This document shows, one piece after another, positions 34,992 through 43,709 of a stretch of DNA of 64,000 nucleotides. The position numbers were made by a program, and so were the translations under genes. Origin of the DNA: an uncultured Bacteroidales bacterium. Lineage in GTDB: Bacteria; Bacteroidota; Bacteroidia; Bacteroidales; Muribaculaceae. Position 1 is the first letter of the stretch; every line of letters begins with the position of its first letter. The stretch spans positions 1 through 64,000 of the forward strand of contig UQMZ01000008.1 of assembly GCA_900542185.1 (NCBI GenBank). Reading direction: 5' to 3'. Under the pieces are notes generated by a model. That model was not told the origin of the DNA, did not search any database, and saw nothing but the letters and a program-made list of their open reading frames with translations.

Positions 34992-35654
34992 CTACTGCCA
35001 GTTCATTGTCTTTGTTATTTCCTCAGTGACTTGATTAAATCTATCCCACTGGGTTAACCAGGTTGGTACATCTCTGTTTATCCAGCCCATCACTTCAAGC
35101 ATTTCCGAATGGATTTCTCTGACACGATTAATATTCCAACATATTGACTCGTTATGAAAAACACGATTACGGAATGCTCGGAATCTGTTTAAGGGAGCCG
35201 ATACATATTTTCGCTGCTTCCTTTCCTTGGGCATGAATGGGAACGCTCTCCTTAAATCTTTCCATAATATGCGTTCATATTCACTGTTTAACAGAGATAC
35301 CCAAAATCCCAATGTTAGTTCCGCGATTATTTTAGAAGGCGTGACTTGCTCATGTCTACCCGATATTTGTTTCGAAGCCTGGGTTATGTATCTATTCAGA
35401 TTTGATAATCCTGGCGTATTGGGGAAAACGGCATACCAGTCATCCCTGCCTGTCATTTGAATAAGTTCCCGGCATAATGCATTCCGTAAGGTTACTTCAA
35501 ATACGGATAAAGAAGTATACATTGCTTCTGACAATTGCAAATTGCATCGATAGTGCAATATTGCCCTTTGTTCATCATACGGATATAAGGTAAAATATCT
35601 TTCCATCCGCTTGTCAGAAAAAACTTTATTGAAAAAAGTTTTGTTAAATGACAT
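34992..35654 (-). CDS. Abi family (AbiD/AbiF-like) HEPN protein
   Basis: 220 residues. Resembles abortive-infection proteins of the Abi_2 group: FTLYPYDEQRAILHYRCNLQLSEAMYTSLSVFEVTLRNAL near the start and a HEPN nuclease motif R-x4-H in FRNRVFHNES near residue 165. HEPN proteins of this kind are RNases that halt translation during phage infection. AT-rich compared with neighbours, so probably acquired. It stands alone on this strand; a candidate small RNA is encoded on the opposite strand over its leader. Role in defence is from family knowledge. Confidence 0.85.
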   Translation of the reverse strand: MSFNKTFFNKVFSDKRMERYFTLYPYDEQRAILHYRCNLQLSEAMYTSLSVFEVTLRNALCRELIQMTGRDDWYAVFPNTPGLSNLNRYITQASKQISGRHEQVTPSKIIAELTLGFWVSLLNSEYERILWKDLRRAFPFMPKERKQRKYVSAPLNRFRAFRNRVFHNESICWNINRVREIHSEMLEVMGWINRDVPTWLTQWDRFNQVTEEITKTMNWQ

Positions 35655-35670
35655 ATAATAATTAATTTTG
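35639..35670 (+). promoter_or_regulatory. Promoter for the candidate Abi-associated RNA
   Basis: TTTTG ends at 35643, 19-nt spacer, TAATTTTG at 35663-35670. It overlaps the first codons of the abi gene but points the other way, predicting a start near 35677. Confidence 0.55.
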
Positions 35671-35676
35671 CAGTGC

Positions 35677-35733
35677 AGTCCCGGTAATTCCTCTCCCTGA
35701 TATTAGATGCAGGTGATGAATCCGGGTTTTTTA
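35677..35733 (+). ncRNA. Candidate ~57-nt structured RNA divergent from the abi gene
   Basis: From the predicted start the RNA would fold with outer pairing CCCGG (35680-35684) and TTC with GAA and CCGGG (35718-35726) and an inner stem CCTG/CAGG, then a TTTTTTATTT tail (35727-35736), the look of an intrinsic terminator. Promoter, hairpin and U-tail make a self-contained RNA gene complementary to the abi 5' leader. Structured RNAs have been reported next to abiF-type genes, so an RNA antitoxin or guide-like partner is plausible. Not confirmed by comparison. Confidence 0.45.
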
Positions 35734-35739
35734 TTTCCA

Positions 35740-35747
35740 CAAAATTA
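35740..35747 (-). promoter_or_regulatory. Possible -7 box of the abi gene
   Basis: TAATTTTG on the minus strand, giving a leader of ~80 nt which crosses the divergent RNA gene. No TTG at the expected distance upstream. Confidence 0.35.
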
Positions 35748-35779
35748 ACTAAATAATCCGCATAGTCCTAATTTATTTA

Positions 35780-36016
35780 ATGTCTTGCCTGAATGGGTAC
35801 GTTCAAGATAATGCTTTCTGGAAGAATTTTCAGCCACATAAACTGAAAGTCAAAGGGACTGAGGAATCCTTTAATACATGGTATGCCATAACGGCCGATC
35901 AAGTATGTTTTGAGATATTCGAATGCGATACTGAAGACTTGGGAGCATCATTACTACGAATTACCACTAAATTCCGCCGCATCAATGGGAAATGGTATAT
36001 AACCTTAATTGAATGA
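35780..36016 (+). CDS. Small hypothetical protein, possibly a fragment
   Basis: 78 residues, beginning MSCLNGYVQDNAFWKNF and ending RRINGKWYITLIE. The amino-acid mix is protein-like (alternating hydrophobic and polar residues in TWYAITADQVCFEIFEC), but no family is recognised and no promoter sits right before it. It could be a small gene read from the 35639 promoter or the remnant of a longer one. Confidence 0.4.
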   Translation: MSCLNGYVQDNAFWKNFQPHKLKVKGTEESFNTWYAITADQVCFEIFECDTEDLGASLLRITTKFRRINGKWYITLIE

Positions 36017-36294
36017 GGTTAATTAATATGTGCCAATCTCAGATCAAAGGTTGTTAAATATTTATTCGCAGGCTATGCGATCCAGACGTAAAATATTGTA
36101 AAATACTTACTTATCTTAAGAACATTCAATAGACAGCCCTTGTTCAACGACGTTGAACAAGGGCTGTCTGTCTATTGAACATTCTTATTATTTATGAACC
36201 TTTACAATTGGTTCTCTAAAGACAAAATCACTTGAGAATATAAAAACTAACCCCGAGGTTTATCAGAGGACAGGGACACTCGTGGGGGGTTCCG
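36017..36294. other. Intergenic region with no gene
   Basis: AT-rich spacer of about 280 bp up to the glycosidase promoter. It contains the long palindrome at 36117-36187 and a weaker inverted pair (AACCCC... with ...GGGGTT) near 36250-36292. No further coding or RNA gene is seen. Confidence 0.6.
36117..36187. repeat. Near-perfect 71-bp palindrome
   Basis: Arms 36117-36149 and 36151-36187 meet almost without a loop (centre TTCAACG-A-CGTTGAA). They differ only by two substitutions and a 4-nt insertion (an extra ACAG/CTGT). There is no U-run after either side, so a normal terminator is unlikely. It may be a cruciform-forming site, a mobile-element relic or a regulator site. Confidence 0.8.
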
Positions 36295-36325
36295 TTGCAA
36301 AGATAGGATTCTTTTTGTAATTTTG
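36295..36325 (+). promoter_or_regulatory. Promoter of the glycosidase-channel operon
   Basis: TTG at 36295-36297 (within GTTGCAAAGATAG), 20-nt spacer, TAATTTTG at 36318-36325, 37 bp before the ATG. Confidence 0.6.
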
Positions 36326-36362
36326 CAGTTGAATCGACAACTCCTTAATAAATAGAATTGAG

Positions 36363-38678
36363 ATGAATTTGCATTACATATATATGGCCGCGCTGATTTC
36401 GGGGACAGCCGTCGCTCCGCTGTCGCTGTGCGCCGCCGAAACCGACAATCTGATAGTTTCCACCGACGCCTACCGCTGGCAGGGCGACACCATCTTCCAG
36501 AACGAGTTCAAGGCATGGGCCGTCTCGCCCGAGGAAATACGTTCCACCTACAAGGGGCGTCCCGGCTACTTCATGCCGGTGGAACAGACCTGGAAACGCA
36601 AGAACGACCTCTCCTCCTACCCTCGCCTCACTTCCAACAACAAGCTGCACGAGGCCATCTACAACATGGGCCTCGACGAGATGGTGAATGCCGTTGAGCC
36701 TGACACCACCCTGCGCACCGGCAAGGAATGGGCCGGCGTGTGGACACGCGACGTGTCATATTCCATCATCCTGAGCATGTGCTATATGCAGCCGGAGGCT
36801 TCCATGATATCGCTGATGAAGAAGGTTAATCCTTCCGGTCAGATAATCCAGGACACGGGTTCGGGCGGTGCGTGGCCCATTTCCACCGACCGCATGATAT
36901 GGGTGGTGGCCGCATACGAGATATACAAGGCCACAGGCGACCGCCAGTGGCTTGAAAAGGTGTATCCCATCGCGCTCCGCAGCATCAGGAAGGATATGGC
37001 CACGGTGATGAGTCCGCGCGGTCTGATCAAGGGAGAGACCAGCTTCATCGACTGGCGCGAGCAGTCTTATCCCAAATGGATGCAGACCGTCGACATATCG
37101 CAGTCGGAGGCCATGGGCACCAACGTCCTCTATGCCGCCGCACTCAACGCATGCGCGCAGATGGCCGACATACTCGGACAACGAAAGGAAGCCGCCCGTC
37201 TCAAGGCTGACGCAGATGCCCTGACCGACGCCATCAACAAATATTTCTGGCTCGACGACAAGGGTTACTACGGAATGTACACCTACGGCCGCGACCACAA
37301 GATTATGAATCCGCGCGCGGAGACTTTAGGTCTGGCCCTCTCCATTCTATACGACATCGCTCCGGCCGAACGACAGAAATCAATCTCAACCAACAATCCG
37401 CACACACCCTACGGTCCCGCCATATTCTATCCGCAGATCAGCGACATGCCCAGCTACCACAACAACGCGCTGTGGCCTTTCGTGGCATCATACTGGACGC
37501 TGGCACAGGCCAAGGCCGGCAACGAGGCCGGAACAATGGAAGGCATCGGCTCGGTGTTCCGCCCCGCCGCCCTGTTCGCCACGAACAAGGAGAACTTCAA
37601 CCTCGACAACGGCGACTATTACACCGAGCTGAATTCCAGCAACATGCTATGGTCGCTGGCCGGCAACATAGCCATCACCACCCGCGTGCTGTTCGGCATA
37701 CATTTCGAAAAGGACGGCCTTCTCATTTCCCCCTTCGTGCCCAAGGCTCTGGAAGCCACCCGCACCCTCGACAATTTCAATTACCGTGGTGCCACGCTCA
37801 ACATCACCGTCAACGGATATGGCGCCAACGTGGCAAAAATCACCGTCAACGGCAAGGAATACGCACCCAGCAAGACCATCCCGGCCAAGAGACTGAAGGG
37901 CGTATGCAATATAGTGGTAGACATGGATTGCAAGCCCATACCGGCTATGGACATGAACCGTCAGCCCAACCTCAAGGCTCCCGTCACCCCGCAGACATGG
38001 CTCACAAACAATCCGGCCCTTAACGGCGAAGGAGTGCCGGTCAACAATTATCTGGAATGGAACCCCATCGAATACATCTCCAAATATCAGGTGCTTAAGA
38101 ACGGCATGCTTGTAGCCGAGACGCACGAGACCTCGTGGCCTGCCACCGAGCCGGGCGAATGGCAGGTAATCGGAATCGACGCCAGGGGTGTTCACTCGTT
38201 CGCCAGCGAACCCCGCAGCAACCGTCCGGCCACCATATATCAGTTCAAGAACGAAGGCACCGGCATGAAGTCGCCCGAACTCTGCAACGCGCCGGCCGAC
38301 GGCGTCAAGGGTTATACAGGCCAGGGCTTCGTCGAGATTGACAGGACCACCGATCCCGAGACCATCAACATCAAGATACCCCAGAGCGGAATGTACACGT
38401 TCGCCCTGCGTTATGCCAACGGCAACGGTCCCGTCAACACCGAGAACAAAGCCGCCATACGCACTCTAATGCTCAACGGCAGCAAACGGGGCACATTCGT
38501 AATGCCTCAGCGCGGCGTCGGAAACTGGGACGACTGGGGAATGTCAAACCGCATTCAAGTGCCCCTCACCGCCGGAACATATACCGTAGGCATCACATAC
38601 CGGCCCGAAAACGAAAACATGAACATCAACACGAACCACGCGCTGTTAGACCAGTTAGTGGTCGAGAAGGCCAAGTAA
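36363..38678 (+). CDS. Secreted (alpha/alpha)6-barrel glycosidase-like protein
   Basis: 771 residues with a signal peptide (IYMAALISGTAVAPLSLCAAE). Residues ~70-480 have features of six-hairpin glycosidases often called glycogen-debranching-like: GKEWAGVWTRDVSYSI with an acidic residue, GSGGAWPISTDRMIWVVAAYEIY, FIDWREQSYPKWMQ, and NNALWPFVASYW. After a beta-sandwich segment comes an Fn3-like part (~560-620) and a C-terminal carbohydrate-binding-like domain (~630-771; GYTGQGFVEIDR, GMYTFALRYANGNGP). It acts on a glycan in the periplasm or at the surface; the exact GH family and substrate are not clear. 15 bp ahead of the channel gene. Confidence 0.8.
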   Translation: MNLHYIYMAALISGTAVAPLSLCAAETDNLIVSTDAYRWQGDTIFQNEFKAWAVSPEEIRSTYKGRPGYFMPVEQTWKRKNDLSSYPRLTSNNKLHEAIYNMGLDEMVNAVEPDTTLRTGKEWAGVWTRDVSYSIILSMCYMQPEASMISLMKKVNPSGQIIQDTGSGGAWPISTDRMIWVVAAYEIYKATGDRQWLEKVYPIALRSIRKDMATVMSPRGLIKGETSFIDWREQSYPKWMQTVDISQSEAMGTNVLYAAALNACAQMADILGQRKEAARLKADADALTDAINKYFWLDDKGYYGMYTYGRDHKIMNPRAETLGLALSILYDIAPAERQKSISTNNPHTPYGPAIFYPQISDMPSYHNNALWPFVASYWTLAQAKAGNEAGTMEGIGSVFRPAALFATNKENFNLDNGDYYTELNSSNMLWSLAGNIAITTRVLFGIHFEKDGLLISPFVPKALEATRTLDNFNYRGATLNITVNGYGANVAKITVNGKEYAPSKTIPAKRLKGVCNIVVDMDCKPIPAMDMNRQPNLKAPVTPQTWLTNNPALNGEGVPVNNYLEWNPIEYISKYQVLKNGMLVAETHETSWPATEPGEWQVIGIDARGVHSFASEPRSNRPATIYQFKNEGTGMKSPELCNAPADGVKGYTGQGFVEIDRTTDPETINIKIPQSGMYTFALRYANGNGPVNTENKAAIRTLMLNGSKRGTFVMPQRGVGNWDDWGMSNRIQVPLTAGTYTVGITYRPENENMNINTNHALLDQLVVEKAK

Positions 38679-38693
38679 ACCTGCCAAAAATAT

Positions 38694-39404
38694 ATGAAAG
38701 ACACCGGCACATCCAGATCCGTCACCGTCAGGCCGGACGTTATAAGCAAGCTGCAATGGGGCCTGCACATACTCGTGCTGCTCCTGTCGGCCGCACTGAT
38801 ATATATGATTTCGGTCGATTCGTTCCGCAACCTCAATTTCTATCAGGAACCCGGGTTCCTGAAATGGCAGTTCTGGATATGCATGGTGTTCCTGGCCATC
38901 TATTTCATAGATTTCGCCCTCTCGCACAACAAATGGCATTATCTCTGGTCGCAGAGCATATTCCTGATAGTGTCCATACCGTATCAGGCGCTGATAGACA
39001 GATTCGGCATACAGATTCCTGACCAGCTGTCCTACCTTATCCGATACATGCCCCTGATACGCGGGGGATACGCCATGGCATACGTGGTGTCGTGGCTGAC
39101 GCGCAACAAGGCCACCGGACTTTTCTTCGCATACGTCATCACGGTGCTGTCCACGGTGTATTTCTGTTCGCTTACATTCTATATGTTCGAACTGCGTGTC
39201 AATCCCATGGTGCAGGATTATGCCGATTCGTTATGGTGGGCCTGCATGACCGTCACCACCGAGGGCTGCGACATTTCCGCCGTCACGGGCACGGGGCGCG
39301 CCCTGTCGGTGCTGCTTGCCCTGATGGGCATCATTCTGTTCCCGGTATTCACCGTTTACGTCACCGACTTGATTCACCGTCAGCGCCGCAAGTCCGAGGC
39401 TTAG
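38694..39404 (+). CDS. Ion channel of the K+ channel superfamily with atypical selectivity filter
   Basis: 236 residues with a voltage-sensor-like set of helices (GLHILVLLLSAALIYMI; FWICMVFLAIYFIDFAL; SIFLIVSIPYQALI; FFAYVITVLSTVYFCSLTFYMF) and a pore loop DSLWWACMTVTTEGCDISAVTGTG before the last helix (LSVLLALMGIILFPVFTVYVTDLI). The position of the usual TVGYGD filter reads TTEGCD, so the GYG is missing. It may conduct a different ion, or a regulated K+ flux. It lies 15 bp after the glycosidase gene, apparently cotranscribed. Confidence 0.8.
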   Translation: MKDTGTSRSVTVRPDVISKLQWGLHILVLLLSAALIYMISVDSFRNLNFYQEPGFLKWQFWICMVFLAIYFIDFALSHNKWHYLWSQSIFLIVSIPYQALIDRFGIQIPDQLSYLIRYMPLIRGGYAMAYVVSWLTRNKATGLFFAYVITVLSTVYFCSLTFYMFELRVNPMVQDYADSLWWACMTVTTEGCDISAVTGTGRALSVLLALMGIILFPVFTVYVTDLIHRQRRKSEA

Positions 39405-39435
39405 CGGCTAATCCGCAGCTTAGCCATTGTCAGCG

Positions 39436-39675
39436 TCACTTTTGTCTTAGCGAAGCCGCTTCAGCGGCTTCCCTGTCATGTTCCGACACCAGGCTGTTGA
39501 ACACACTCTTGCTTCCTATCACTTCGCGGCGGGTATTGACCTCGTCGCGAAGTTTCTTCGTATCGTCGGGGGTTGTATCGAATCCGCCGTTAATAAGATG
39601 ATCCAGGCCCAGCAATATCATCACCATCGCGCCTAAGATCACTATCACGAGTATTACCTGTATAAACACAATCAT
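39436..39675 (-). CDS. Small single-pass membrane protein
   Basis: 79 residues from the ATG at 39675 (MIVFIQVILVIVILGAMVMILLGLDHLI). One N-terminal membrane helix, then a soluble charged tail (DDTKKLRDEVNTRREVIGSKSVFNSLVSEHDREAAEAAS). No family recognised. The 3' end contains a 9-bp hairpin (GAAGCCGCT/AGCGGCTTC, 39462-39481) that could terminate the convergent channel transcript. Confidence 0.6.
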   Translation of the reverse strand: MIVFIQVILVIVILGAMVMILLGLDHLINGGFDTTPDDTKKLRDEVNTRREVIGSKSVFNSLVSEHDREAAEAASLRQK

Positions 39676-39971
39676 ATACAATTCAACACCCGCAGCCCCC
39701 TCCCGGTTCGCCGGTCGTAACATCCTTACTCCTGTTATATGGATATTATATCTATATGAATATTATATCCTGAGGCCTACCGCTGCCATTGGTGCAAGCC
39801 ATTGCACGTGCCGGGCTTACAATTATTTAACCCGTACAAAAGTATTCTATATTTTTTTAACAGGAGCAAACCATATTTGGGGTGAAATGTTATAGTAGTA
39901 AAAGTGAATGAAAACACAAAAGCATTCCACTTGAACATGTATATCAACATTAAACATCAAATTTATAAGTT

Positions 39972-41042
39972 ATGAAAAGAACAGTTTTATTTCTCGCTGC
40001 ATTGATGACGGTATCACTGTCATGGGCACAGCTTAACAAGAGCGAGGTCAAGAATCTGACTTCCTTCTTATCGCAGACCGCAGCCAACGGTGAGACCAAC
40101 GCCGCCGCCCTGGGCATAGGCGTCAAGAATATCACGGCCGCTCCCGGTCTGAAAGTCGAGAACGGTCACATCGTCGAGATCGACTGGAGCCACAAGAAAC
40201 TGGCCGGCGACCTCAACCTCTCCGGTTTCACATACCTCAAGAAAGTGAACGTATCGGACAACAAGCTGAACACGCTCACTCTGGCCAACAACCCCGCACT
40301 CTACGCCGTGAACGCCAGCCACAACCGCCTTACGGACTTTACCGTAACAGGATGCCCGCAGGTAATGAACCTGAAGCTGAACAGCAACCGTCTGGCCGAG
40401 GTGAACCTTACCTCAGTACCCCTGCTTACGACGCTGAACCTCTCAAGCAACGCATTCGAGGCCCTCGACGTATCGAACGCCAATAACCTCAAGACCCTCA
40501 ACGTCATCGGCAACAAGCTGGAAACGCTTGACGTAAGCGGCTGCCAGAACCTCAAGAACCTCTACGCCGGCTTCAACAAGCTCACAAGCATCACGCTTCA
40601 GGGCCTTGTGAACCTCGCCAACCTGAATATCAACAACAACAAGATCAAGAAGCTGTATATTCAGGATCTGCCCGCTCTGAGCACCCTGCTTTGCTCCGAC
40701 AACCACATGACCCAGCTGGCCGTGACCAACTGCAAGAGCGTAAACGAAATCTGGGCTCCCTACAACGACCTTACCGAATTCTCGGTCGACAATGTTCCGA
40801 CTCTGGCTTTCGTAAATGTTGAATGGAACGACCTCACGCAGCTGTTCCTCAACAACCAGAACTTCCTGCAGCGCGTCAATGCCTCCAACAACCAGCTCAT
40901 CACACTGGACGTAAGCTTCGACCCGATGCTGACAACCGTCAATGTCACCTACAACGACATGCTCACCGACTTCCGTGCACAGAGCTGCCCGATGTTGGCT
41001 CACGTGATAGGTTACAACGAATGGGATCCTTACTGGGAGTAA
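39972..41042 (+). CDS. Secreted leucine-rich-repeat protein
   Basis: 356 residues with a signal peptide (MKRTVLFLAALMTVSLSWAQ). From about residue 65 on, ~12 repeats of about 21-22 residues follow the LRR rhythm, e.g. LKKVNVSDNKLNTLTLANNP, LTTLNLSSNAFEALDVS and LKTLNVIGNKLETLDVSG. The repeats lie at the surface or in the periplasm and normally bind proteins or glycans. No lipobox or sorting domain is visible. A 250-bp AT-rich leader region upstream has only a weak -7 candidate (CATATTTG, 39872-39879). The gene ends at a clear terminator and stands alone. Confidence 0.88.
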   Translation: MKRTVLFLAALMTVSLSWAQLNKSEVKNLTSFLSQTAANGETNAAALGIGVKNITAAPGLKVENGHIVEIDWSHKKLAGDLNLSGFTYLKKVNVSDNKLNTLTLANNPALYAVNASHNRLTDFTVTGCPQVMNLKLNSNRLAEVNLTSVPLLTTLNLSSNAFEALDVSNANNLKTLNVIGNKLETLDVSGCQNLKNLYAGFNKLTSITLQGLVNLANLNINNNKIKKLYIQDLPALSTLLCSDNHMTQLAVTNCKSVNEIWAPYNDLTEFSVDNVPTLAFVNVEWNDLTQLFLNNQNFLQRVNASNNQLITLDVSFDPMLTTVNVTYNDMLTDFRAQSCPMLAHVIGYNEWDPYWE

Positions 41043-41066
41043 CCTTCAACCCTCATATATTGAAAG

Positions 41067-41094
41067 AGCCCGGATTTTCTTCCGGGCTTTTTTA
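41067..41094 (+). terminator. Terminator of the LRR gene
   Basis: AGCCCGGA (41067-41074) / TCCGGGCT (41081-41088), 6-nt loop, followed by a run of seven T. Canonical intrinsic terminator 25 bases after the stop. Confidence 0.9.
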
Positions 41095-41177
41095 TTGTAT
41101 ATGTTCCTTAACTTATACCCTCCGGGCCATTACCGCAGGCCGGACTCGGGCATCGTTAATTAAGACATCGTCATTCG

Positions 41178-43469
41178 TCACTTGACGGTGAAACGCACCT
41201 TTGACCGTATGTCGCCGGCCGAGGCTCCCACCAGGGCATCGAACTCTCCCGGCTCAAGCACCCATTCGTGTTTGTCCGCGTCGAAATATTTCAACTCGTC
41301 GGCGGTCAGTTCGAATGCCACTGTCTTGGTTTCACCCGGCTTCAGCGATATTTTCTTAAATCCTTTCAGTTCCTTCACGGGGCGGGGCACACTCGATTTC
41401 GGATCGGACACATACAGCTGCACCACTTCCTTGCCCTCGCGCGCGCCTGTGTTGGTCACCGGAATCGTGATGGTTACCGTGTCGTCGGCCGAAGCTGTCG
41501 TCCTGTCGGCCGACGCTTTACCATATTTGAAGGTGGTATAGCTTAATCCGTGGCCGAACGGAAAATTAGGTTTAAGACGGTTCTTGTCAGTAAACCGGTA
41601 TCCCACGAATATGCCCTCGTTGTAAGGTATGTCCATAACCTCGTTGCCGAGTGCGTCAATTCCGGGATGGCCGGGATACTCACCCATTTTGTGCGCTCCG
41701 CACTGGTCGAGCGATGCATAGTAAGTATAGGGTAGCTTTCCGCTCGGATTGACGTCGCCCGTCAGCACATCGGCCAAAGCGCGGCCGGTCTCTGTACCGA
41801 GATACCATGCCTGGAGCACGCCTTTCACTTCGCCAAGCCACGGCATCGCCACTCCGGTACCGCTGATGTTGATCACCACGATATTGGGATTGACCTTGGC
41901 CAGGGCCGAGATCAGCTCATTCTGCCCGTACGGCAGATCCATCGATTTACGGTCCGTGCCCTCGGCGTCCTGATAGTCGCTCTTGTTCAGGCCTCCGAAA
42001 AACAGGACTACGTCTGCATTCCGGGCTGCTTCCAGCGCCTCGTCCCTGAGTTCCTGCGCGCTGCGCCAGTCGGCGAGTTTCTGTCCGGTCACCACGCCGT
42101 TGTACGATGTGGTGGTATCGCCCACGTATCCCCTTGCGTACACTATGTCGGCGGCGTCACCCACGCGCTTGCGCAGACCCTCCAGCGGAGTAATCTCATA
42201 GCGGGCCTTGAGCGACGAGGATCCTCCTCCCACAGTCATCATCTTGATGGCGTTTTCTCCTATCACCGCTATCCGGCGTGTCCTGCTCGGATCCACCGGC
42301 AGGATATTGTCTTTGTTCTGAAGAAGCACCACGCCTTCCTGGCCAATCCTGCGGCACGCTTCGATATGTTCGTCCGAACCCATCGAGCCGTAGGGACGGT
42401 TCCGGTTCATCGACGTGCGGAACGTGAGTCGCAGCACGCGACGCACCTTGTCGTCGAGTTCACGCTCGGAATATGTTCCGTTCCGGATCCCTTTCAGATA
42501 AGGATTCGCGAAATAATAATTGTCGTACGCATTCGACACGCCGTCGGCAAGGCCGTCGGTCCAGGAACCGAACTCCATATCGAGGCCGCCGCTCACAGCC
42601 GTCTTCGTATCGTGCACCGCACCCCAGTCGGATATTACCACACCGTCATAATTCCATTCCCCTTTCAGGATCTGGTTCATCAATATGGGGTTGTAGCTGG
42701 CATGTTCTCCGCGGAACAGGTTGTAGCCGCCCATGAACGACCAGGAATTTCCCTCGGTTGCGGCTGCCTTGAATGCCGGCAGATAGATTTCGTACAATGT
42801 ACGGTCATCTACTATCGGATTCGATGTGTGACGGTTTATATCGTTGTTGTTCAATGCGAAATGTTTCACGCAAGTGGCCACGCCGTTGCTCTGCACGCCC
42901 TTGACGTAAGGCACCACCATCCTGGACGCCAGATAGGGATCCTCGCCCATATATTCAAAATTCCTGCCGCACAACGGCGTGCGGTAAATATTGACTCCGG
43001 GACCCAACAGCACGCTTTTGTTGCGGAAGCGGGCCTCCTCGCCTATGGATTTGCCATAGAGCAGCGCCATGTCGGGATTCCATGTGGCGGCCAATGCGGT
43101 CAGCGACGGAAAGGCAGTACAGGAATCGTTGGTCCATCCGGCCTGATCCCATTCGTCCCACAGCACTTCGGGGCGAATGCCGTGAGGGCCGTCGGTACAC
43201 CATATCTCAGGTATGCCCAACCGGGGGACTCCCGGTGAACTGAACTTGGACTGAGCGTGAATGATCTTGATTTTTTCCTGAAGCGTCATTCGCGACAACG
43301 CATCTTCCACTCGTTGCTCCAGCGGCTTCGTGTCATCCAGATATACAGGTACGGTCGTGGGGGACGATGCTCCTGCCGGCGTAATGTCCCGCCCCATCAC
43401 CGGCTCACAGCACAACAATGCCGGAACCAGCCATAAGGCGTTCACTCGGAGTTTCCATTTAGATTTCAT
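41178..43469 (-). CDS. GH3 family beta-glucosidase
   Basis: 763 residues from the ATG at 43469 (MKSKWKLRVNALWLVPALLCC); an upstream in-frame ATG at 43553 would add 28 residues without improving the signal peptide. Exported (signal peptide, perhaps lipidated at C20/C21). GH3 domain order: TIM barrel with the nucleophile Asp in DGVVISDWGAVHD, conserved KHFALNNNDINRH and GPGVNIYRTPLCGRNFEY; second domain; C-terminal Fn3-like domain (VTNTGAREGKEVVQLYV). It releases glucose or other beta-linked sugars from oligosaccharides in the periplasm. Probable regulation by the DUF6377 protein encoded upstream. Confidence 0.95.
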   Translation of the reverse strand: MKSKWKLRVNALWLVPALLCCEPVMGRDITPAGASSPTTVPVYLDDTKPLEQRVEDALSRMTLQEKIKIIHAQSKFSSPGVPRLGIPEIWCTDGPHGIRPEVLWDEWDQAGWTNDSCTAFPSLTALAATWNPDMALLYGKSIGEEARFRNKSVLLGPGVNIYRTPLCGRNFEYMGEDPYLASRMVVPYVKGVQSNGVATCVKHFALNNNDINRHTSNPIVDDRTLYEIYLPAFKAAATEGNSWSFMGGYNLFRGEHASYNPILMNQILKGEWNYDGVVISDWGAVHDTKTAVSGGLDMEFGSWTDGLADGVSNAYDNYYFANPYLKGIRNGTYSERELDDKVRRVLRLTFRTSMNRNRPYGSMGSDEHIEACRRIGQEGVVLLQNKDNILPVDPSRTRRIAVIGENAIKMMTVGGGSSSLKARYEITPLEGLRKRVGDAADIVYARGYVGDTTTSYNGVVTGQKLADWRSAQELRDEALEAARNADVVLFFGGLNKSDYQDAEGTDRKSMDLPYGQNELISALAKVNPNIVVINISGTGVAMPWLGEVKGVLQAWYLGTETGRALADVLTGDVNPSGKLPYTYYASLDQCGAHKMGEYPGHPGIDALGNEVMDIPYNEGIFVGYRFTDKNRLKPNFPFGHGLSYTTFKYGKASADRTTASADDTVTITIPVTNTGAREGKEVVQLYVSDPKSSVPRPVKELKGFKKISLKPGETKTVAFELTADELKYFDADKHEWVLEPGEFDALVGASAGDIRSKVRFTVK

Positions 43470-43514
43470 GCGATTTTTGTTTGTTATGATGGTTAGTAGT
43501 AAATTGCAACAGAT

Positions 43515-43528
43515 TTTCCCACCCCCCC
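43515..43528 (-). repeat. C8 homopolymer in the beta-glucosidase leader
   Basis: ACCCCCCCCA (eight C on the + strand, preceded by CCCA) lies between the -7 box at 43561 and the ATG at 43469. Homopolymers of this size are prone to slippage, which here would alter only the leader. Confidence 0.6.
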
Positions 43529-43560
43529 CAAAGGGTCTGATCAAGAATATCATGGCATTG

Positions 43561-43568
43561 CAAAGTTA
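43561..43568 (-). promoter_or_regulatory. Possible -7 box of the beta-glucosidase gene
   Basis: TAACTTTG on the minus strand matches TAnnTTTG and would start transcripts ~85 nt before the chosen ATG. T-rich DNA upstream includes TTTTTTG but not at the ideal spacing. Confidence 0.4.
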
Positions 43569-43709
43569 CTATTTTTTAACAAAGCAAAAAATTGCGGTTA
43601 AAAGTAAATAGTAAAACGCGCATCTATGTTATTTCACTGAATCACAACCTGATGACGATTGCCGCATTAGTAAAATTAGTAATAAATTCTGTTTAATTTA
43701 GTAGTCCGG

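Noticed and set aside
36117..36187. Ordinary intrinsic terminator
   Set aside because: No U-run on either side and the stem has essentially no loop; listed as a palindrome instead.
42366..43238. 290-residue open frame antisense to the GH3 gene
   Set aside because: Low-complexity His/Arg/Val-rich shadow of a clear GH3 coding sequence.
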